DNA from: Thioploca sp.
GTDB taxonomy: Bacteria > Pseudomonadota > Gammaproteobacteria > Beggiatoales > Beggiatoaceae
Assembly (NCBI GenBank): GCA_012032555.1
Contig: JAAUSR010000003.1
Location: forward strand, 62,001 to 126,000
DNA: 64,000 nt
Direction of reading: 5' to 3'
Both the position numbers and the translations under genes were made by a program. Of the stretch, positions 8,671 through 17,998 are shown piece after piece. Every line of letters starts with the position of its first letter. Positions within the stretch are counted from its first letter, which is position 1. Under the pieces are notes generated by a model. It had not been told where the DNA came from. It searched no databases and was given only the letters and a program-made list of their open reading frames with translations.

Positions 8671-9405
8671 TTAGTCTTCACCCATAAAAGCACCAAATAA
8701 TTGCAACAAGCTGAGGAACAGATTATAAATACTGACATACAATCCCACGGTTGCCATGATGTAATTGGTTTCCCGACCGTGTACCATATCACTGGTTTGG
8801 TAGAGAATTAAGCCAACCATTAACAGTACAAACATCGCTGATACCGCTAGTGATAAGCCGGGTAAGCTAAAAAGTATTGCACCAATTCCCGCCAAAAAGG
8901 CAATTAAAATACCTGCAAATAAGAAGCCGCCTAGAAAACTAAAATCTTTACGGCTGACTAGGGCATAGCCGGACAAACCTAAAAAAATAGTTGCGGTTGA
9001 ACCAAACGCCATCATGACCAATTGGGAACCATTGCTAAATATCGTTAAATACAAGCTAATAATCGGTCCTAAAGTTAAACCCATAAAGCCGGTTAAAGCA
9101 AAAACCGAAGCCAATCCCCAAATACTATTTCGTAAACTTTGAGTTAGAAATAGCAAGCCAACGTAACCGATAAAAGTTAACCACCAAGGTAGCGGCGGCA
9201 TTTTAGTTATCATCGCAATACCGGCGGTGAAAGCACTAAAAAACAAAGTCATCGATAACAGCATGTAAGTGTTACGGATGAGATTACTGACTTCTACCGA
9301 GGTAGTGGATTGTTGAAAAACTTCTTCCGGTTGAAAGGTTGCTGATTGTTGGCTTTGATTTTGACCAAAGGCCACGTTTTTATTCATGTTGTCAAATAAA
9401 CTCAT
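8671..9405 (-). CDS. BAX inhibitor-1/YccA-family inner-membrane protein
   Basis: A 244-residue protein with about seven membrane helices of the BI-1/TMBIM type. After a polar Q-rich N-terminus (to about 40) come SNLIRNTYMLLSMTLFFSAF, repeated hydrophobic segments such as LPWWLTFIGYVGLLFL and the C-terminal YNLFLSLLQLFGAFMGED, typical of the YccA/YbhL group. E. coli YccA interacts with the FtsH protease; members of the wider family are pH-sensitive calcium leak channels. Transcribed alone; aggtac precedes the ATG. Which homologue (YccA or YbhL) it is cannot be decided here. Confidence 0.9.
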   Translation of the reverse strand: MSLFDNMNKNVAFGQNQSQQSATFQPEEVFQQSTTSVEVSNLIRNTYMLLSMTLFFSAFTAGIAMITKMPPLPWWLTFIGYVGLLFLTQSLRNSIWGLASVFALTGFMGLTLGPIISLYLTIFSNGSQLVMMAFGSTATIFLGLSGYALVSRKDFSFLGGFLFAGILIAFLAGIGAILFSLPGLSLAVSAMFVLLMVGLILYQTSDMVHGRETNYIMATVGLYVSIYNLFLSLLQLFGAFMGED

Positions 9406-9598
9406 AAGTGATGTACCTCTGAATATTAAAATTAGTCAATCGTTGGCTATGAATAGCTTACCATCTCAGCCATAAGCTGTTTATAATGGCAATCTATTAA
9501 ATAACAAGAGTCACGTCAATTATTTTGCCATAATATGGCATAACCGGCTAGATTTTATTTTTCAACCTCTTTAAATCTCCTTTAATTAAGGTATTACG

Positions 9599-11503
9599 GT
9601 GACTTCCCCTATGACGCTTATCAGTTTGAATAATGTTAGCATCGCTTTTGGACATGTGGCACTGTTAGATAAGGTCGCTTTACGTCTCGAACGTGGTGAA
9701 CGAGTCTGTTTGATTGGTCGCAATGGTGAAGGTAAATCGACTTTATTAACCATAATTAGTGGTGAAATTAATCCCGATCAAGGTCAAATTGAACGTCAAC
9801 CGCATTGTAAAATAGCGAGATTAAGTCAACATCCGGAATTAAATAGCCATGATACCATCTTTCAAGCCGTTGCCGGTTGTTTAGGTGAAGTTGGTAACCA
9901 AGTTCAAGAATATCATGATTTAGCACAATGTCTAGCCCAAAACCACGATGAGCCATTATTAAAACAATTAGAACAGGTTCAGCACCGTTTAGAAGCCAAT
10001 GATGGTTGGCGTTTAGAACAACGGGTTGAAACGGTATTATCCAAACTGAATTTACCCACTGAACAATCGGTAGCAGATTTATCGGGTGGTTGGCAACGAC
10101 GGGTCGCTTTAGCTCAAGCGTTGGTTACCGAACCGGATTTATTGTTATTAGACGAACCAACTAATCATTTGGATATTGACGCGATTACTTGGCTAGAAGA
10201 AGTCTTATTGGAATGGCAAGGGGGTTTGTTGTTTGTTAGTCATGATCGCCAATTTATGCAGCGAATCGCCACGCGAATTATTGAACTCGATCGGGGTCAA
10301 TTAACCAGTTATCCCGGTGATTACGCTACCTATTTGGAACGGAAACAAGCTGCATTATCAGCCGAAATCACCCAAGCCGCTAAATTTGATAAATATCTTG
10401 CTCAAGAGGAAGTTTGGATCCGGCAAGGAATCAAAGCCCGGCGTACTCGCAATGAGGGACGGGTTCGTGCGCTAAAACAATTAAGAGAAGAACGTGCGCA
10501 ACGTCGTGAACAGCAGGGTAAAGCACGGCTAAAGTTAGATAAAGGCGAGTTATCTGGGCGGATTGTTATTGTTGCCGATAACATCAGTAAAAGTTATGGC
10601 AATATGCCGCTGATTCACCGTTTTTCTACGGAAATTATGCGTGGTGATCGTATCGGCTTAATTGGTGCCAATGGCGTTGGTAAAACAACCTTACTCAAAT
10701 TATTGCTCGGTGAACTGACGCCAGACAGTGGTCAAGTGCAACATGGTACTCAACTGCAGATTGCTTACTTCGATCAACTGCGCGCGCAACTCAATCCAGA
10801 AGAAACCGTTATTGATGCAGTAGCGCAAGGACGCGAAATGCTCACAATCAATGGTCAAACAAAACATGTCATGTCTTATCTAAGTGATTTTCTATTCATG
10901 CCCGCCCGTGCCTATTCTCCAATCAAATCCCTTTCCGGTGGAGAACGCAATCGCTTGTTACTCGCACGCTTATTGATTCAACCCGCCAATCTACTCGTTC
11001 TTGACGAACCTACTAATGATTTAGATGTTGAAACATTAGAACTACTAGAAGAATTGCTCGCTAATTATGCCGGAACATTATTATTGGTTAGTCATGATCG
11101 CCGCTTTTTAGACAATGTCGTGACCTCAACTATAGTTTTTGAGGGCAATGGTCAAATTAAAGAATATGTTGGTGGTTACCAAGACTGGCTTAGACAACGC
11201 CATTTAACAGTTCAACCACCTATTGCACCCAAAAAGCCGTTGACCTCATCAAAAACGAACGTTTCTTCTAAACCCAAATCGCCTAAATTAAGTTATAAAG
11301 AACAACGTGAATTAGCCGAATTACCCATCCAAATTGAAAATTTAGAAACCGAATTAACCCAGTTACAAGAAAAGGTGAGTTGTTCTGATTTTTATCGTGG
11401 TTCAACTGCAGAAATTAATCAGACTTTAGCACAGATTAAACAGTTAGAAACCGAATTACAAGTCCGCTATACTCGCTGGGAACAACTTGAAACTAAAGGA
11501 TAA
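9599..11503 (+). CDS. uup: ABC-F ATPase Uup
   Basis: A soluble ABC-F protein with two ATPase cassettes. The first has LIGRNGEGKSTLL (about 38-50) and LSGGWQRRVALAQAL; the second has IGANGVGKTTLL and LSGGERNRLLLARLL; both have LLVLDEPTN-type Walker B boxes. The C-terminal 75 residues form the coiled coil (IENLETELTQLQEKV) that defines Uup and binds DNA or ribosomes. E. coli Uup is linked to precise transposon excision and ribosome function. The start is taken as GTG 9599, with aagg eight bases before it; an ATG at 9611 is an alternative without a ribosome-binding site. A Uma2 gene follows after 6 bases. Confidence 0.94.
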   Translation: MTSPMTLISLNNVSIAFGHVALLDKVALRLERGERVCLIGRNGEGKSTLLTIISGEINPDQGQIERQPHCKIARLSQHPELNSHDTIFQAVAGCLGEVGNQVQEYHDLAQCLAQNHDEPLLKQLEQVQHRLEANDGWRLEQRVETVLSKLNLPTEQSVADLSGGWQRRVALAQALVTEPDLLLLDEPTNHLDIDAITWLEEVLLEWQGGLLFVSHDRQFMQRIATRIIELDRGQLTSYPGDYATYLERKQAALSAEITQAAKFDKYLAQEEVWIRQGIKARRTRNEGRVRALKQLREERAQRREQQGKARLKLDKGELSGRIVIVADNISKSYGNMPLIHRFSTEIMRGDRIGLIGANGVGKTTLLKLLLGELTPDSGQVQHGTQLQIAYFDQLRAQLNPEETVIDAVAQGREMLTINGQTKHVMSYLSDFLFMPARAYSPIKSLSGGERNRLLLARLLIQPANLLVLDEPTNDLDVETLELLEELLANYAGTLLLVSHDRRFLDNVVTSTIVFEGNGQIKEYVGGYQDWLRQRHLTVQPPIAPKKPLTSSKTNVSSKPKSPKLSYKEQRELAELPIQIENLETELTQLQEKVSCSDFYRGSTAEINQTLAQIKQLETELQVRYTRWEQLETKG

Positions 11504-11509
11504 AAAATT

Positions 11510-12109
11510 ATGCAACCCGCTCAACAGCAACCGCATGATTATTCGCCAGAAGAATATTTACAATTAGAAGAACTCGCGGAATATAAAAGTGAATATCATG
11601 ATGGAGAGATTTTACCAATGACTGGTGGAACAACTAATCATAATCAAATAACCGGTAATTTTTATGCTGCACTAAAATACTCTAATAAAAGAAAAGGCTA
11701 TCGAGTATTTATAACTGAAGTCAAATTATGGATACCGCAAATTCGACGTTTTACCTATCCTGACGTGATGATTACTAATGGGCAACCCAATTACTTTGAA
11801 AATCGCCGCGATACCATTACCAATCCTTTAATCATTGTGGAAGTCCTTTCTCAATCAACTAAAGATTATGATAGAGGGGATAAATTTGAATATTACCGTA
11901 CCTTGCCTAGCTTTCAAGAATACATCCTGGTCAGTCAATTCAAAGTTCATGTAGAACATTTTGTTAAAACGAATGAACATCAATGGTTACTTTCTGAATA
12001 CGCTCAATTAGAAGCTAAGCTGGAATTAAACACGATACCGGTAATAATAACCTTAGCTGACATTTACGATGAAGTTAATTTTGAGGAAAGCAACCTGGAT
12101 GGAGCATAG
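11510..12109 (+). CDS. Uma2-family endonuclease-like protein
   Basis: A 199-residue member of the Uma2/DUF820 family, which has a PD-(D/E)XK nuclease fold and is multiplied in cyanobacteria and filamentous sulfur bacteria. Visible: YSPEEYLQLEELAEYKSEYH near the N-terminus, RRFTYPDVMITNGQ with the acidic residue of the fold, then LIIVEVLSQSTKDYDRGDKF (ExK-like EVLS..TKDYD) and YRTLPSFQEYILV. All core motifs are intact, unlike the truncated copy at 41133. The biological role of the family is not established. Six bases after uup, so probably cotranscribed. Confidence 0.9.
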   Translation: MQPAQQQPHDYSPEEYLQLEELAEYKSEYHDGEILPMTGGTTNHNQITGNFYAALKYSNKRKGYRVFITEVKLWIPQIRRFTYPDVMITNGQPNYFENRRDTITNPLIIVEVLSQSTKDYDRGDKFEYYRTLPSFQEYILVSQFKVHVEHFVKTNEHQWLLSEYAQLEAKLELNTIPVIITLADIYDEVNFEESNLDGA

Positions 12110-12177
12110 GATACTCACTCATTAAGAGCAAAGCGAAATCCACCAAAAGCGATTATTTTAAAAGGAGGGGCATAAAA

Positions 12178-12579
12178 GTGAGCACCGCAGCTAATTTTGA
12201 AGGTATTAAGATCGTGTTCATTGATCGATCTAAAACTATTCGCCGTAATGCAGAAACTTTATTTAAAAAAGCAGGTTGTCAAGTTGTTACAGCTAGAGAC
12301 GGCTTTGAAGGACTTTCTAGAATAATGGAATTCCAACCGAACATCATTTTTATGAGTGTTATAATGCCTCGTCTTAATGGCCATCAAACTTGCCTTTTGA
12401 TTAGAAGTAATCCAGTTTTCAAACCGATTCCGGTTATTATCTTATTGGGCTGTGACGGATTGTTTGAACGTGCTCGTAGCCAAATAGTGGGTGCTACGCA
12501 CTATATGACACTCCCCTTTAACCGCCAAGAACTACTTGATGTTATCGAAACTTACGTCGTGGATGTTAAAAAATCGTAA
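12178..12579 (+). CDS. PilG-like response regulator with degenerate receiver
   Basis: A 133-residue single receiver domain close to PilG, the regulator of type IV pilus extension (IDRSKTIRRNAETLFKKAGC, PNIIFMSVIMPRLNGHQTC, DGLFERARSQIVGA). The residues needed for phosphorylation are altered. The acidic pair is D16-R17 instead of DD, the phosphoacceptor position is Ser60 (IIFMS instead of IIFVD), and the conserved Lys is Leu112 (MTLPF instead of LTKPF). It therefore cannot work as a standard aspartate-phosphorylated switch. It starts at GTG with a strong aggagggg ribosome site. No pil or chemosensory genes are beside it. Probably a paralogue turned into a phosphorylation-independent partner. 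Confidence 0.88.
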   Translation: MSTAANFEGIKIVFIDRSKTIRRNAETLFKKAGCQVVTARDGFEGLSRIMEFQPNIIFMSVIMPRLNGHQTCLLIRSNPVFKPIPVIILLGCDGLFERARSQIVGATHYMTLPFNRQELLDVIETYVVDVKKS

Positions 12580-12865
12580 CGACCTACCTTGCCGATGATG
12601 TCGGTCTGATAAAGCGTAGTGTGTCCGACTTCATTGATAAAGTTAATATAATGGCTAAGATAACGTGACCTGGGGTTTGGAGTGGAACAGTTTAAATGGT
12701 AAATTAAATTGTTTCTTTATGAAGAATAAGAGATAATAACTTACTAGATAAAGCTAATAAAATTTATTACGCTATCGGTGGTTTTTACCTCATTTCTCTG
12801 CCAATATTGTCAAATGTTTTCACAGTCTTCTTATCTCACTCCCATCACGTTATGAGTCGATAAAG

Positions 12866-14116
12866 ATGCTGAAATCTGAATTGATCTTACCTCGATTAAA
12901 AAAACGTGGTAGTGAAATTCAACCCGTTTGGTTAGCAACCGATTATAATTATCTGCAAATAGCGGCTGAATTAATACAAATCGTCAAAGCGCATGTGGGT
13001 CTTAGTCGCGGTGAATTAGAAGTAGCGTTACGACAATATGAAGGAGATAGTTTAGATTATCGTATTATTCGCGGCTTATCCCAAGTTTTACTCAATCGAT
13101 GTACTTTTAGTAGTGATACCCAGATTGATCCCGTTGCCTTAAGAACAGCCTTATTTGATAAAGGACCAGTCATTCAAAAAAATGATTTATTGTCCATCAT
13201 GACTCGTGAACAAGCATTAGCAGCAGTGACAGTTCAGTTGGGGTTGACCGTCGACGTGATTGAGCAAACCCTGTTTGCTGATTTAATGGAAGAAAGAATT
13301 CTCCTCGGTAGTAACGAAATTTGGACGCCTATTGATTTAATTGCGCGTTACAATTTAGAAATTGCTCGTGGCTTGCTCTATTGGGCACATGCAGTTGATA
13401 TTCTTATACGAGATAATTACAAAGAACTTTTTAAATATATTAAACTTTTCAAACTGATGTATACTGTTTATCCCCTGCCTCAGCAAGGCTATAATATCAT
13501 TCTTCATGGTCCAATTTCGCCGTTTGTGAAATCTACAATTCGTTATGGACTACAATTTGCCAAATTCTTACCGGCACTCTTGCTATGTCACAATTGGCGC
13601 ATGGATGCTCAAGTTCAACCGCCCGATTCTGCCTACCCATTGCATTATACCTTGAATAACACGACTCCCTTGCGAAGTCATTTTAAAACCCCGAATTTAT
13701 TCGATAGTCAATTAGAAGTCGATTTTGCAACGGAGTTTGAAGCTAAATATGGCGATAATAAACGTCGGTGGTCTTTAGCTAGAGAGGATGAAATTATTGT
13801 TGTCGGTGACACCGTCATGATTCCCGATTTCTCTTTGACCAATCGCCAAGACGGTCGGCGTGCTTTAATCGAAATTATTGGTTTTTGGCATCCACACTAT
13901 TTACAACGTAAGTTGCAAAAAATTCAACAAGCTGCTAGACGTGATCTGATTTTATTGGTATATGAAAGTGCTAATGTTGCTCAAGGGGTATTTGAAAAAG
14001 TGTCAGCTGGTGAAGTGTTAACTTTTGCTAAAAAACCAGTCTTGAAAGAAGTTTTAGCGGCGGTAGAACGATGTGCTATCGTACCAGAATCCAGTTATAA
14101 CAAAAACGCCTTGTGA
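12866..14116 (+). CDS. DUF790/Bax1-type nuclease
   Basis: A 416-residue DUF790 protein. In archaea and several bacteria such proteins (Bax1) are structure-specific nucleases working with the helicase XPB in repair. The C-terminal third shows the nuclease core: LEVDFATEFEAKYG, then EIIVVGDTVMIPDFSLT, then RALIEIIGFWHPHYLQRKLQ, a PD...ExIGFW arrangement typical of the family, and RDLILLVYESANV. The N-terminal two thirds (YNLEIARGLLYWAHAV) match the family's helical body. The usual XPB-like helicase gene is not adjacent, which is unusual for the family. Confidence 0.85.
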   Translation: MLKSELILPRLKKRGSEIQPVWLATDYNYLQIAAELIQIVKAHVGLSRGELEVALRQYEGDSLDYRIIRGLSQVLLNRCTFSSDTQIDPVALRTALFDKGPVIQKNDLLSIMTREQALAAVTVQLGLTVDVIEQTLFADLMEERILLGSNEIWTPIDLIARYNLEIARGLLYWAHAVDILIRDNYKELFKYIKLFKLMYTVYPLPQQGYNIILHGPISPFVKSTIRYGLQFAKFLPALLLCHNWRMDAQVQPPDSAYPLHYTLNNTTPLRSHFKTPNLFDSQLEVDFATEFEAKYGDNKRRWSLAREDEIIVVGDTVMIPDFSLTNRQDGRRALIEIIGFWHPHYLQRKLQKIQQAARRDLILLVYESANVAQGVFEKVSAGEVLTFAKKPVLKEVLAAVERCAIVPESSYNKNAL

Positions 14117-14266
14117 GAATAGTCGGTTTCATTTTATAGAATGACTTAATCTCTAAAAATTAAATTAGGGTGACCTGACTAACAACAACCTAGAGTTGAA
14201 TCAAAAATTAATTGCCATCAACAACAAAAATATTACCCATAAATTGATTTATAAACGCTTAACACT

Positions 14267-14782
14267 ATGCATACCTTATATGTTCTCTGGTCGGCTTTTT
14301 TTTTAATCTGTCGCTTACGTTCACGACCACAAGATTTACCGGCTTCCTCGATTCTATTAATTTTATCTTTATGCGTTTATACCCTGGTTAGTATGACTTT
14401 GTCATTGTTTCATCTTCCCATAAAACCAGCCATTTTATCAGCATTATTAGATACGGGACTCTTGATTGTATTAACCAATAGTTTGTTATATATCGTTCAT
14501 TATTCAGTACGGATTAATCAAACCCTAACCGCATTAGCTGGAACCAACAGTGTTCTCGGAATGCTCAGTATTCCATTATTATTTTGGCTAGAACGACTTC
14601 AACTTCAACCAGGTGATTTAGCTTTACCAGAATTGCTCCTACTGGGTTTGATTGTGTGGAATATTGCGGTATATGCCCATATTTTACGTCATGCCTTAGA
14701 AGTTCCTTTTTTTGTGGGAGTGATTTTAACGATTATCACCCATTTGTTAACTTTTGCTCTCTTAAATCTTCTTATTAATTAA
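14267..14782 (+). CDS. small multi-pass membrane protein upstream of mpl
   Basis: A 171-residue, very leucine-rich protein with four or five predicted membrane helices (for example SILLILSLCVYTLVSMTL, LLDTGLLIVLTNSLLYIV, ELLLLGLIVWNIAVYAHI and FFVGVILTIITHLLTFALL). No signal or catalytic motif. It ends one base before the start of mpl, so the two are translationally coupled or at least cotranscribed. Family not recognised; function unknown. Confidence 0.75.
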   Translation: MHTLYVLWSAFFLICRLRSRPQDLPASSILLILSLCVYTLVSMTLSLFHLPIKPAILSALLDTGLLIVLTNSLLYIVHYSVRINQTLTALAGTNSVLGMLSIPLLFWLERLQLQPGDLALPELLLLGLIVWNIAVYAHILRHALEVPFFVGVILTIITHLLTFALLNLLIN

Positions 14783-14783
14783 C

Positions 14784-16181
14784 ATGCATATACACATCTT
14801 AGGGATTTGTGGCACTTTTATGGCGGGTATTGCGGTGATTGCTAAAGAACTCGGCTATACTGTCAGTGGTTCTGATGTTGCTGCCTATCCACCCATGAGC
14901 ACTCAATTAGAAAATTTAGGTATTAAATGTTATTCAGGCTATTTACCCACTAATTTAGAAAATTCTACTCCAGATTATGTGATTATTGGTAATGCTTTAT
15001 CACGCGGGAATCCCGAAGTAGAAGCAGTGCTTAATCAAGGATTGCCCTATATATCTGGTCCACAATGGTTAGCAGAACAAGTCTTACAAAAACGTTGGGT
15101 ACTGGCTGTAGCCGGAACTCATGGTAAAACCACAACATCGAGTATGTTAGCCTGGATTCTTGAAACCGCTGGATTATCACCCGGATTTTTAATTGGCGGC
15201 ATACCTGAAAATTTCGGTATTTCAGCACGCTTAGGAAAAACCCCTTTTTTTATCATTGAAGCGGACGAATATGACACAGCTTTTTTTGATAAACGTTCTA
15301 AATTTATCCATTATCGTCCCCATACTTTAGTTTTAAATAACCTAGAATTTGACCATGCCGATATTTTTCCGGATTTAGCGGCAATTCAACGGCAATTTCA
15401 TTATTTAATCCGTACTGTCCCCGGTAATGGACTCATTGTTTGTAATAATCAATATCCAGCAGTTGAAGAAACCTTGAGACAAGGTTGTTGGACTTCTCTA
15501 GAAACGGTTGGTGAAGAGCACCATGATTGGCATGTTAAACTGCTCAATCAAGATAACAGTCATTTTGAAGTTTGGTATCGTGATCAACCAGTAGGAGAAA
15601 TTCAATGGAGTTTAATTGGACAACATAATATTTATAATGCCCTGTCAGCAATTGCTAGTGCTCGTCATGCTGGGGTACCGGTCGCTTTGGCTTGCGAAAC
15701 CTTATCGCAATTTCGCAATGTTAAAAGGCGTCTAGAATTACGCGGTGTAGTTGATGGTATTCACGTTTACGACGATTTTGCTCACCATCCTACCGCTATT
15801 CAAGAAACCTTAAAAGCATTACGACAGAAAGTAGGACAACAATATATTATTGCGGTGTTAGAGCCGCGCTCTAATAGTATGCGAATGGGAATTTATAAAG
15901 ATAGCCTTGCTTTAGCATTAAAAGAAGCTAATGCCGTCATGTTATATCAACCCGAAAATCTCAATTGGTCACTATCAAAAATCGCAACGGCTTTACACTA
16001 TGCGCGCATCTTTAAGAATGTCGACGCGCTGATTCGCCATTTAGCCGTTACGGCACGCAAAGATGACCATATTTTGATTATGAGTAATGGTCATTTTGAA
16101 AATATTCATCAGCGACTATTAACCGAATTGCATGAATGTTGTGCGAAGAAAAAAGAATTATCTTTGATAGCGAAACATTAA
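14784..16181 (+). CDS. mpl: UDP-MurNAc:tripeptide ligase Mpl
   Basis: Mpl attaches the recycled murein tripeptide L-Ala-gamma-D-Glu-mesoDAP to UDP-MurNAc, returning it to peptidoglycan synthesis. The 465-residue protein has the Mur-ligase order: the nucleotide-binding start HIHILGICGTFMAGIAVIAK, the ATP loop AVAGTHGKTTTSSMLAW (about 107-123), IEADEYDTAFFDKRSKF with the metal-binding acid, LNNLEFDHADIF, and the C-terminal YDDFAHHPTAIQETLKALR and LEPRSNSMRMG. The ICGT and FDKRSKF versions separate Mpl from MurC. Tightly linked to ubiX, one base downstream. Confidence 0.96.
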   Translation: MHIHILGICGTFMAGIAVIAKELGYTVSGSDVAAYPPMSTQLENLGIKCYSGYLPTNLENSTPDYVIIGNALSRGNPEVEAVLNQGLPYISGPQWLAEQVLQKRWVLAVAGTHGKTTTSSMLAWILETAGLSPGFLIGGIPENFGISARLGKTPFFIIEADEYDTAFFDKRSKFIHYRPHTLVLNNLEFDHADIFPDLAAIQRQFHYLIRTVPGNGLIVCNNQYPAVEETLRQGCWTSLETVGEEHHDWHVKLLNQDNSHFEVWYRDQPVGEIQWSLIGQHNIYNALSAIASARHAGVPVALACETLSQFRNVKRRLELRGVVDGIHVYDDFAHHPTAIQETLKALRQKVGQQYIIAVLEPRSNSMRMGIYKDSLALALKEANAVMLYQPENLNWSLSKIATALHYARIFKNVDALIRHLAVTARKDDHILIMSNGHFENIHQRLLTELHECCAKKKELSLIAKH

Positions 16182-16182
16182 A

Positions 16183-16809
16183 ATGAAGCAACCCACTATC
16201 ACGGTAGCCATAACGGGTGCTTCCGGTGCGGTTTATGGATTACGTCTCTTAGAACAGTTAATTGTTGCTAAGCAATTGGTTTATCTGATCATATCAGCAC
16301 CGGCACAAATGGTGATTCAAATGGAAACCGATTTGAAATTACCTTCCCAACCCGCCGCTATGCAAGCACTATTAACGGAATATTACCAAGCGGCACCTGG
16401 ACAATTACAAGTGTTGGGACGACAACAATGGTTAGCGCCAATCGCTAGTGGTAGTGCGGTTTCCCAAGCTATGGTTATTTGTCCATGCACCAGTGCTACT
16501 TTGGCAGCTATTGCTAATGGATTAAGTCGCAGTTTGATTGAACGTGCTGCCGATGTCATTTTAAAAGAACAACGTCGGCTTATTTTAGTACACCGGGAAA
16601 CGCCTTTATCAGTAATTCATTTAGAAAACCTGTTGCGCTTAGCCAAATTAGGTGTGGTTATCTTACCCGCTAATCCGGGTTTTTATCATCGCCCCAATCA
16701 TATTAGTGAATTAGTTGATTTTATTGTGGCAAGAATTCTTGATCATTTAGAAATTGAGCATACTTTAATACCGCCTTGGGGAAAAGAACTGGTTTTTTAT
16801 CAATGTTAA
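16183..16809 (+). CDS. ubiX: flavin prenyltransferase UbiX
   Basis: UbiX joins a dimethylallyl group to FMN to make the prenylated flavin used by the UbiD decarboxylase in ubiquinone synthesis. The 208 residues contain AITGASGAVYGLRLLEQL (flavin site), SGSAVSQAMVICPCTSATLA, the GLSRSLIERAADVILKEQRR loop and LVHRETPLSVIHLENLLRL, all hallmarks of the family. Length is normal. It is cotranscribed with mpl. UbiD is not in the window. Confidence 0.96.
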   Translation: MKQPTITVAITGASGAVYGLRLLEQLIVAKQLVYLIISAPAQMVIQMETDLKLPSQPAAMQALLTEYYQAAPGQLQVLGRQQWLAPIASGSAVSQAMVICPCTSATLAAIANGLSRSLIERAADVILKEQRRLILVHRETPLSVIHLENLLRLAKLGVVILPANPGFYHRPNHISELVDFIVARILDHLEIEHTLIPPWGKELVFYQC

Positions 16810-16927
16810 GCTTTAATTCAGTGAATTATTTGATATTTTCAGTTGAGAAAATTTTGGGTGCAATAAGCTATCTTATGAAGAAGAGTTATAAGCCATTGGG
16901 AATAATAAGAAAAATAATAACGATCTC

Positions 16928-17959
16928 ATGATAGTCATGAAATCATTTTTTCGCCTTTATTTCCAAATATTTTCGGTTATAAACCGTTTTTATTGGGTTT
17001 ATTTCATCATCATCGGTTTTACTTTAATTATTTTCCTAACCTTCTTTGAGAAACTATCTCCTATTGTTGCTCAGTTACCCAGCAAAGAATTATATACATT
17101 ACAAGGACATCATGATGCAGTCTGGTCAGTCGCTTTCAGTCCCAATGGACAAGTTTTAGCTTCCGGTAGTCAGGATAAAACCGTTAAATTATGGGAAGTG
17201 AAAACCGGCAATTTATTACATACCTTACAAGGACATGATGCAGCAGTTTTTTCGGTCGCTTTTAGCCCTAATGGACGATTACTCGCTTCTGGAAGTTGGG
17301 ATAGTACTGTTAAACTATGGCAAGTGAGTAATGGTAAACTGGTGGCAACCTTAGTCAATCCGGAGAATAGCGCTGTCAATACCGTTGCTTTTAGTCCGAA
17401 TGGTCACTTATTAGCAGTCGGGCATTGGGATAAAATTATTACGCTTTGGCAAGTTCGTTCTAAACAACTTTGGCAAACTTTACTCGGTCATACGGACGCA
17501 ATCTGGTCAGTTGCTTTCAGTCCTAATGGTAAAACCTTGGCATCGGGTAGTTACGATAGAACCATTAAATTATGGGAGGTTAAGTCTGGAAAACTAATCG
17601 ATACCTTGATAAGACATCAAGATGCGGTTTTTGTCGTTACTTTTAGTCCAAATGGTCACTATTTAGCCTCAGCAAGCTATGATCAAACCTTTAAACTGTG
17701 GCAAATAGACCAAAATCGCCGTTGGCTGACATTAACCGGTGCTAAACAAGCTATTTTCTCAGTCGCTTTTAGCCCGGATAATCGATTCCTAGCTACCGGT
17801 AACGAAGATGCGACGATTTTTTTATGGCAACTCATGACTCATCAATTATTGAAAACACTGGTTGGTCATCAACAATCCGTATTGACAGTCGTTTTTAGTC
17901 CTGATGGACAATATTTAGCTTCTGGAAGTGAAGATAAAACGATTAAGGTGTGGCAATAA
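16928..17959 (+). CDS. membrane-anchored WD40-repeat protein
   Basis: A 343-residue protein with a single N-terminal membrane helix (about 18-40, VYFIIIGFTLIIFLTFFE) followed by seven WD40 repeats of the form SVAFSPNGQVLASGSQDKTV..LW. Seven repeats make one closed beta-propeller, a scaffold for protein binding, here probably on the periplasmic side. The ATG at 16937 (MKSFF) is an equally good start. No enzymatic motif. Such proteins are common in Beggiatoa-like bacteria and cyanobacteria; the partner is unknown. Confidence 0.88.
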   Translation: MIVMKSFFRLYFQIFSVINRFYWVYFIIIGFTLIIFLTFFEKLSPIVAQLPSKELYTLQGHHDAVWSVAFSPNGQVLASGSQDKTVKLWEVKTGNLLHTLQGHDAAVFSVAFSPNGRLLASGSWDSTVKLWQVSNGKLVATLVNPENSAVNTVAFSPNGHLLAVGHWDKIITLWQVRSKQLWQTLLGHTDAIWSVAFSPNGKTLASGSYDRTIKLWEVKSGKLIDTLIRHQDAVFVVTFSPNGHYLASASYDQTFKLWQIDQNRRWLTLTGAKQAIFSVAFSPDNRFLATGNEDATIFLWQLMTHQLLKTLVGHQQSVLTVVFSPDGQYLASGSEDKTIKVWQ

Positions 17960-17998
17960 ACACCAGCAGTTATCAGTCATCAAAGTTAATCGGCAACT

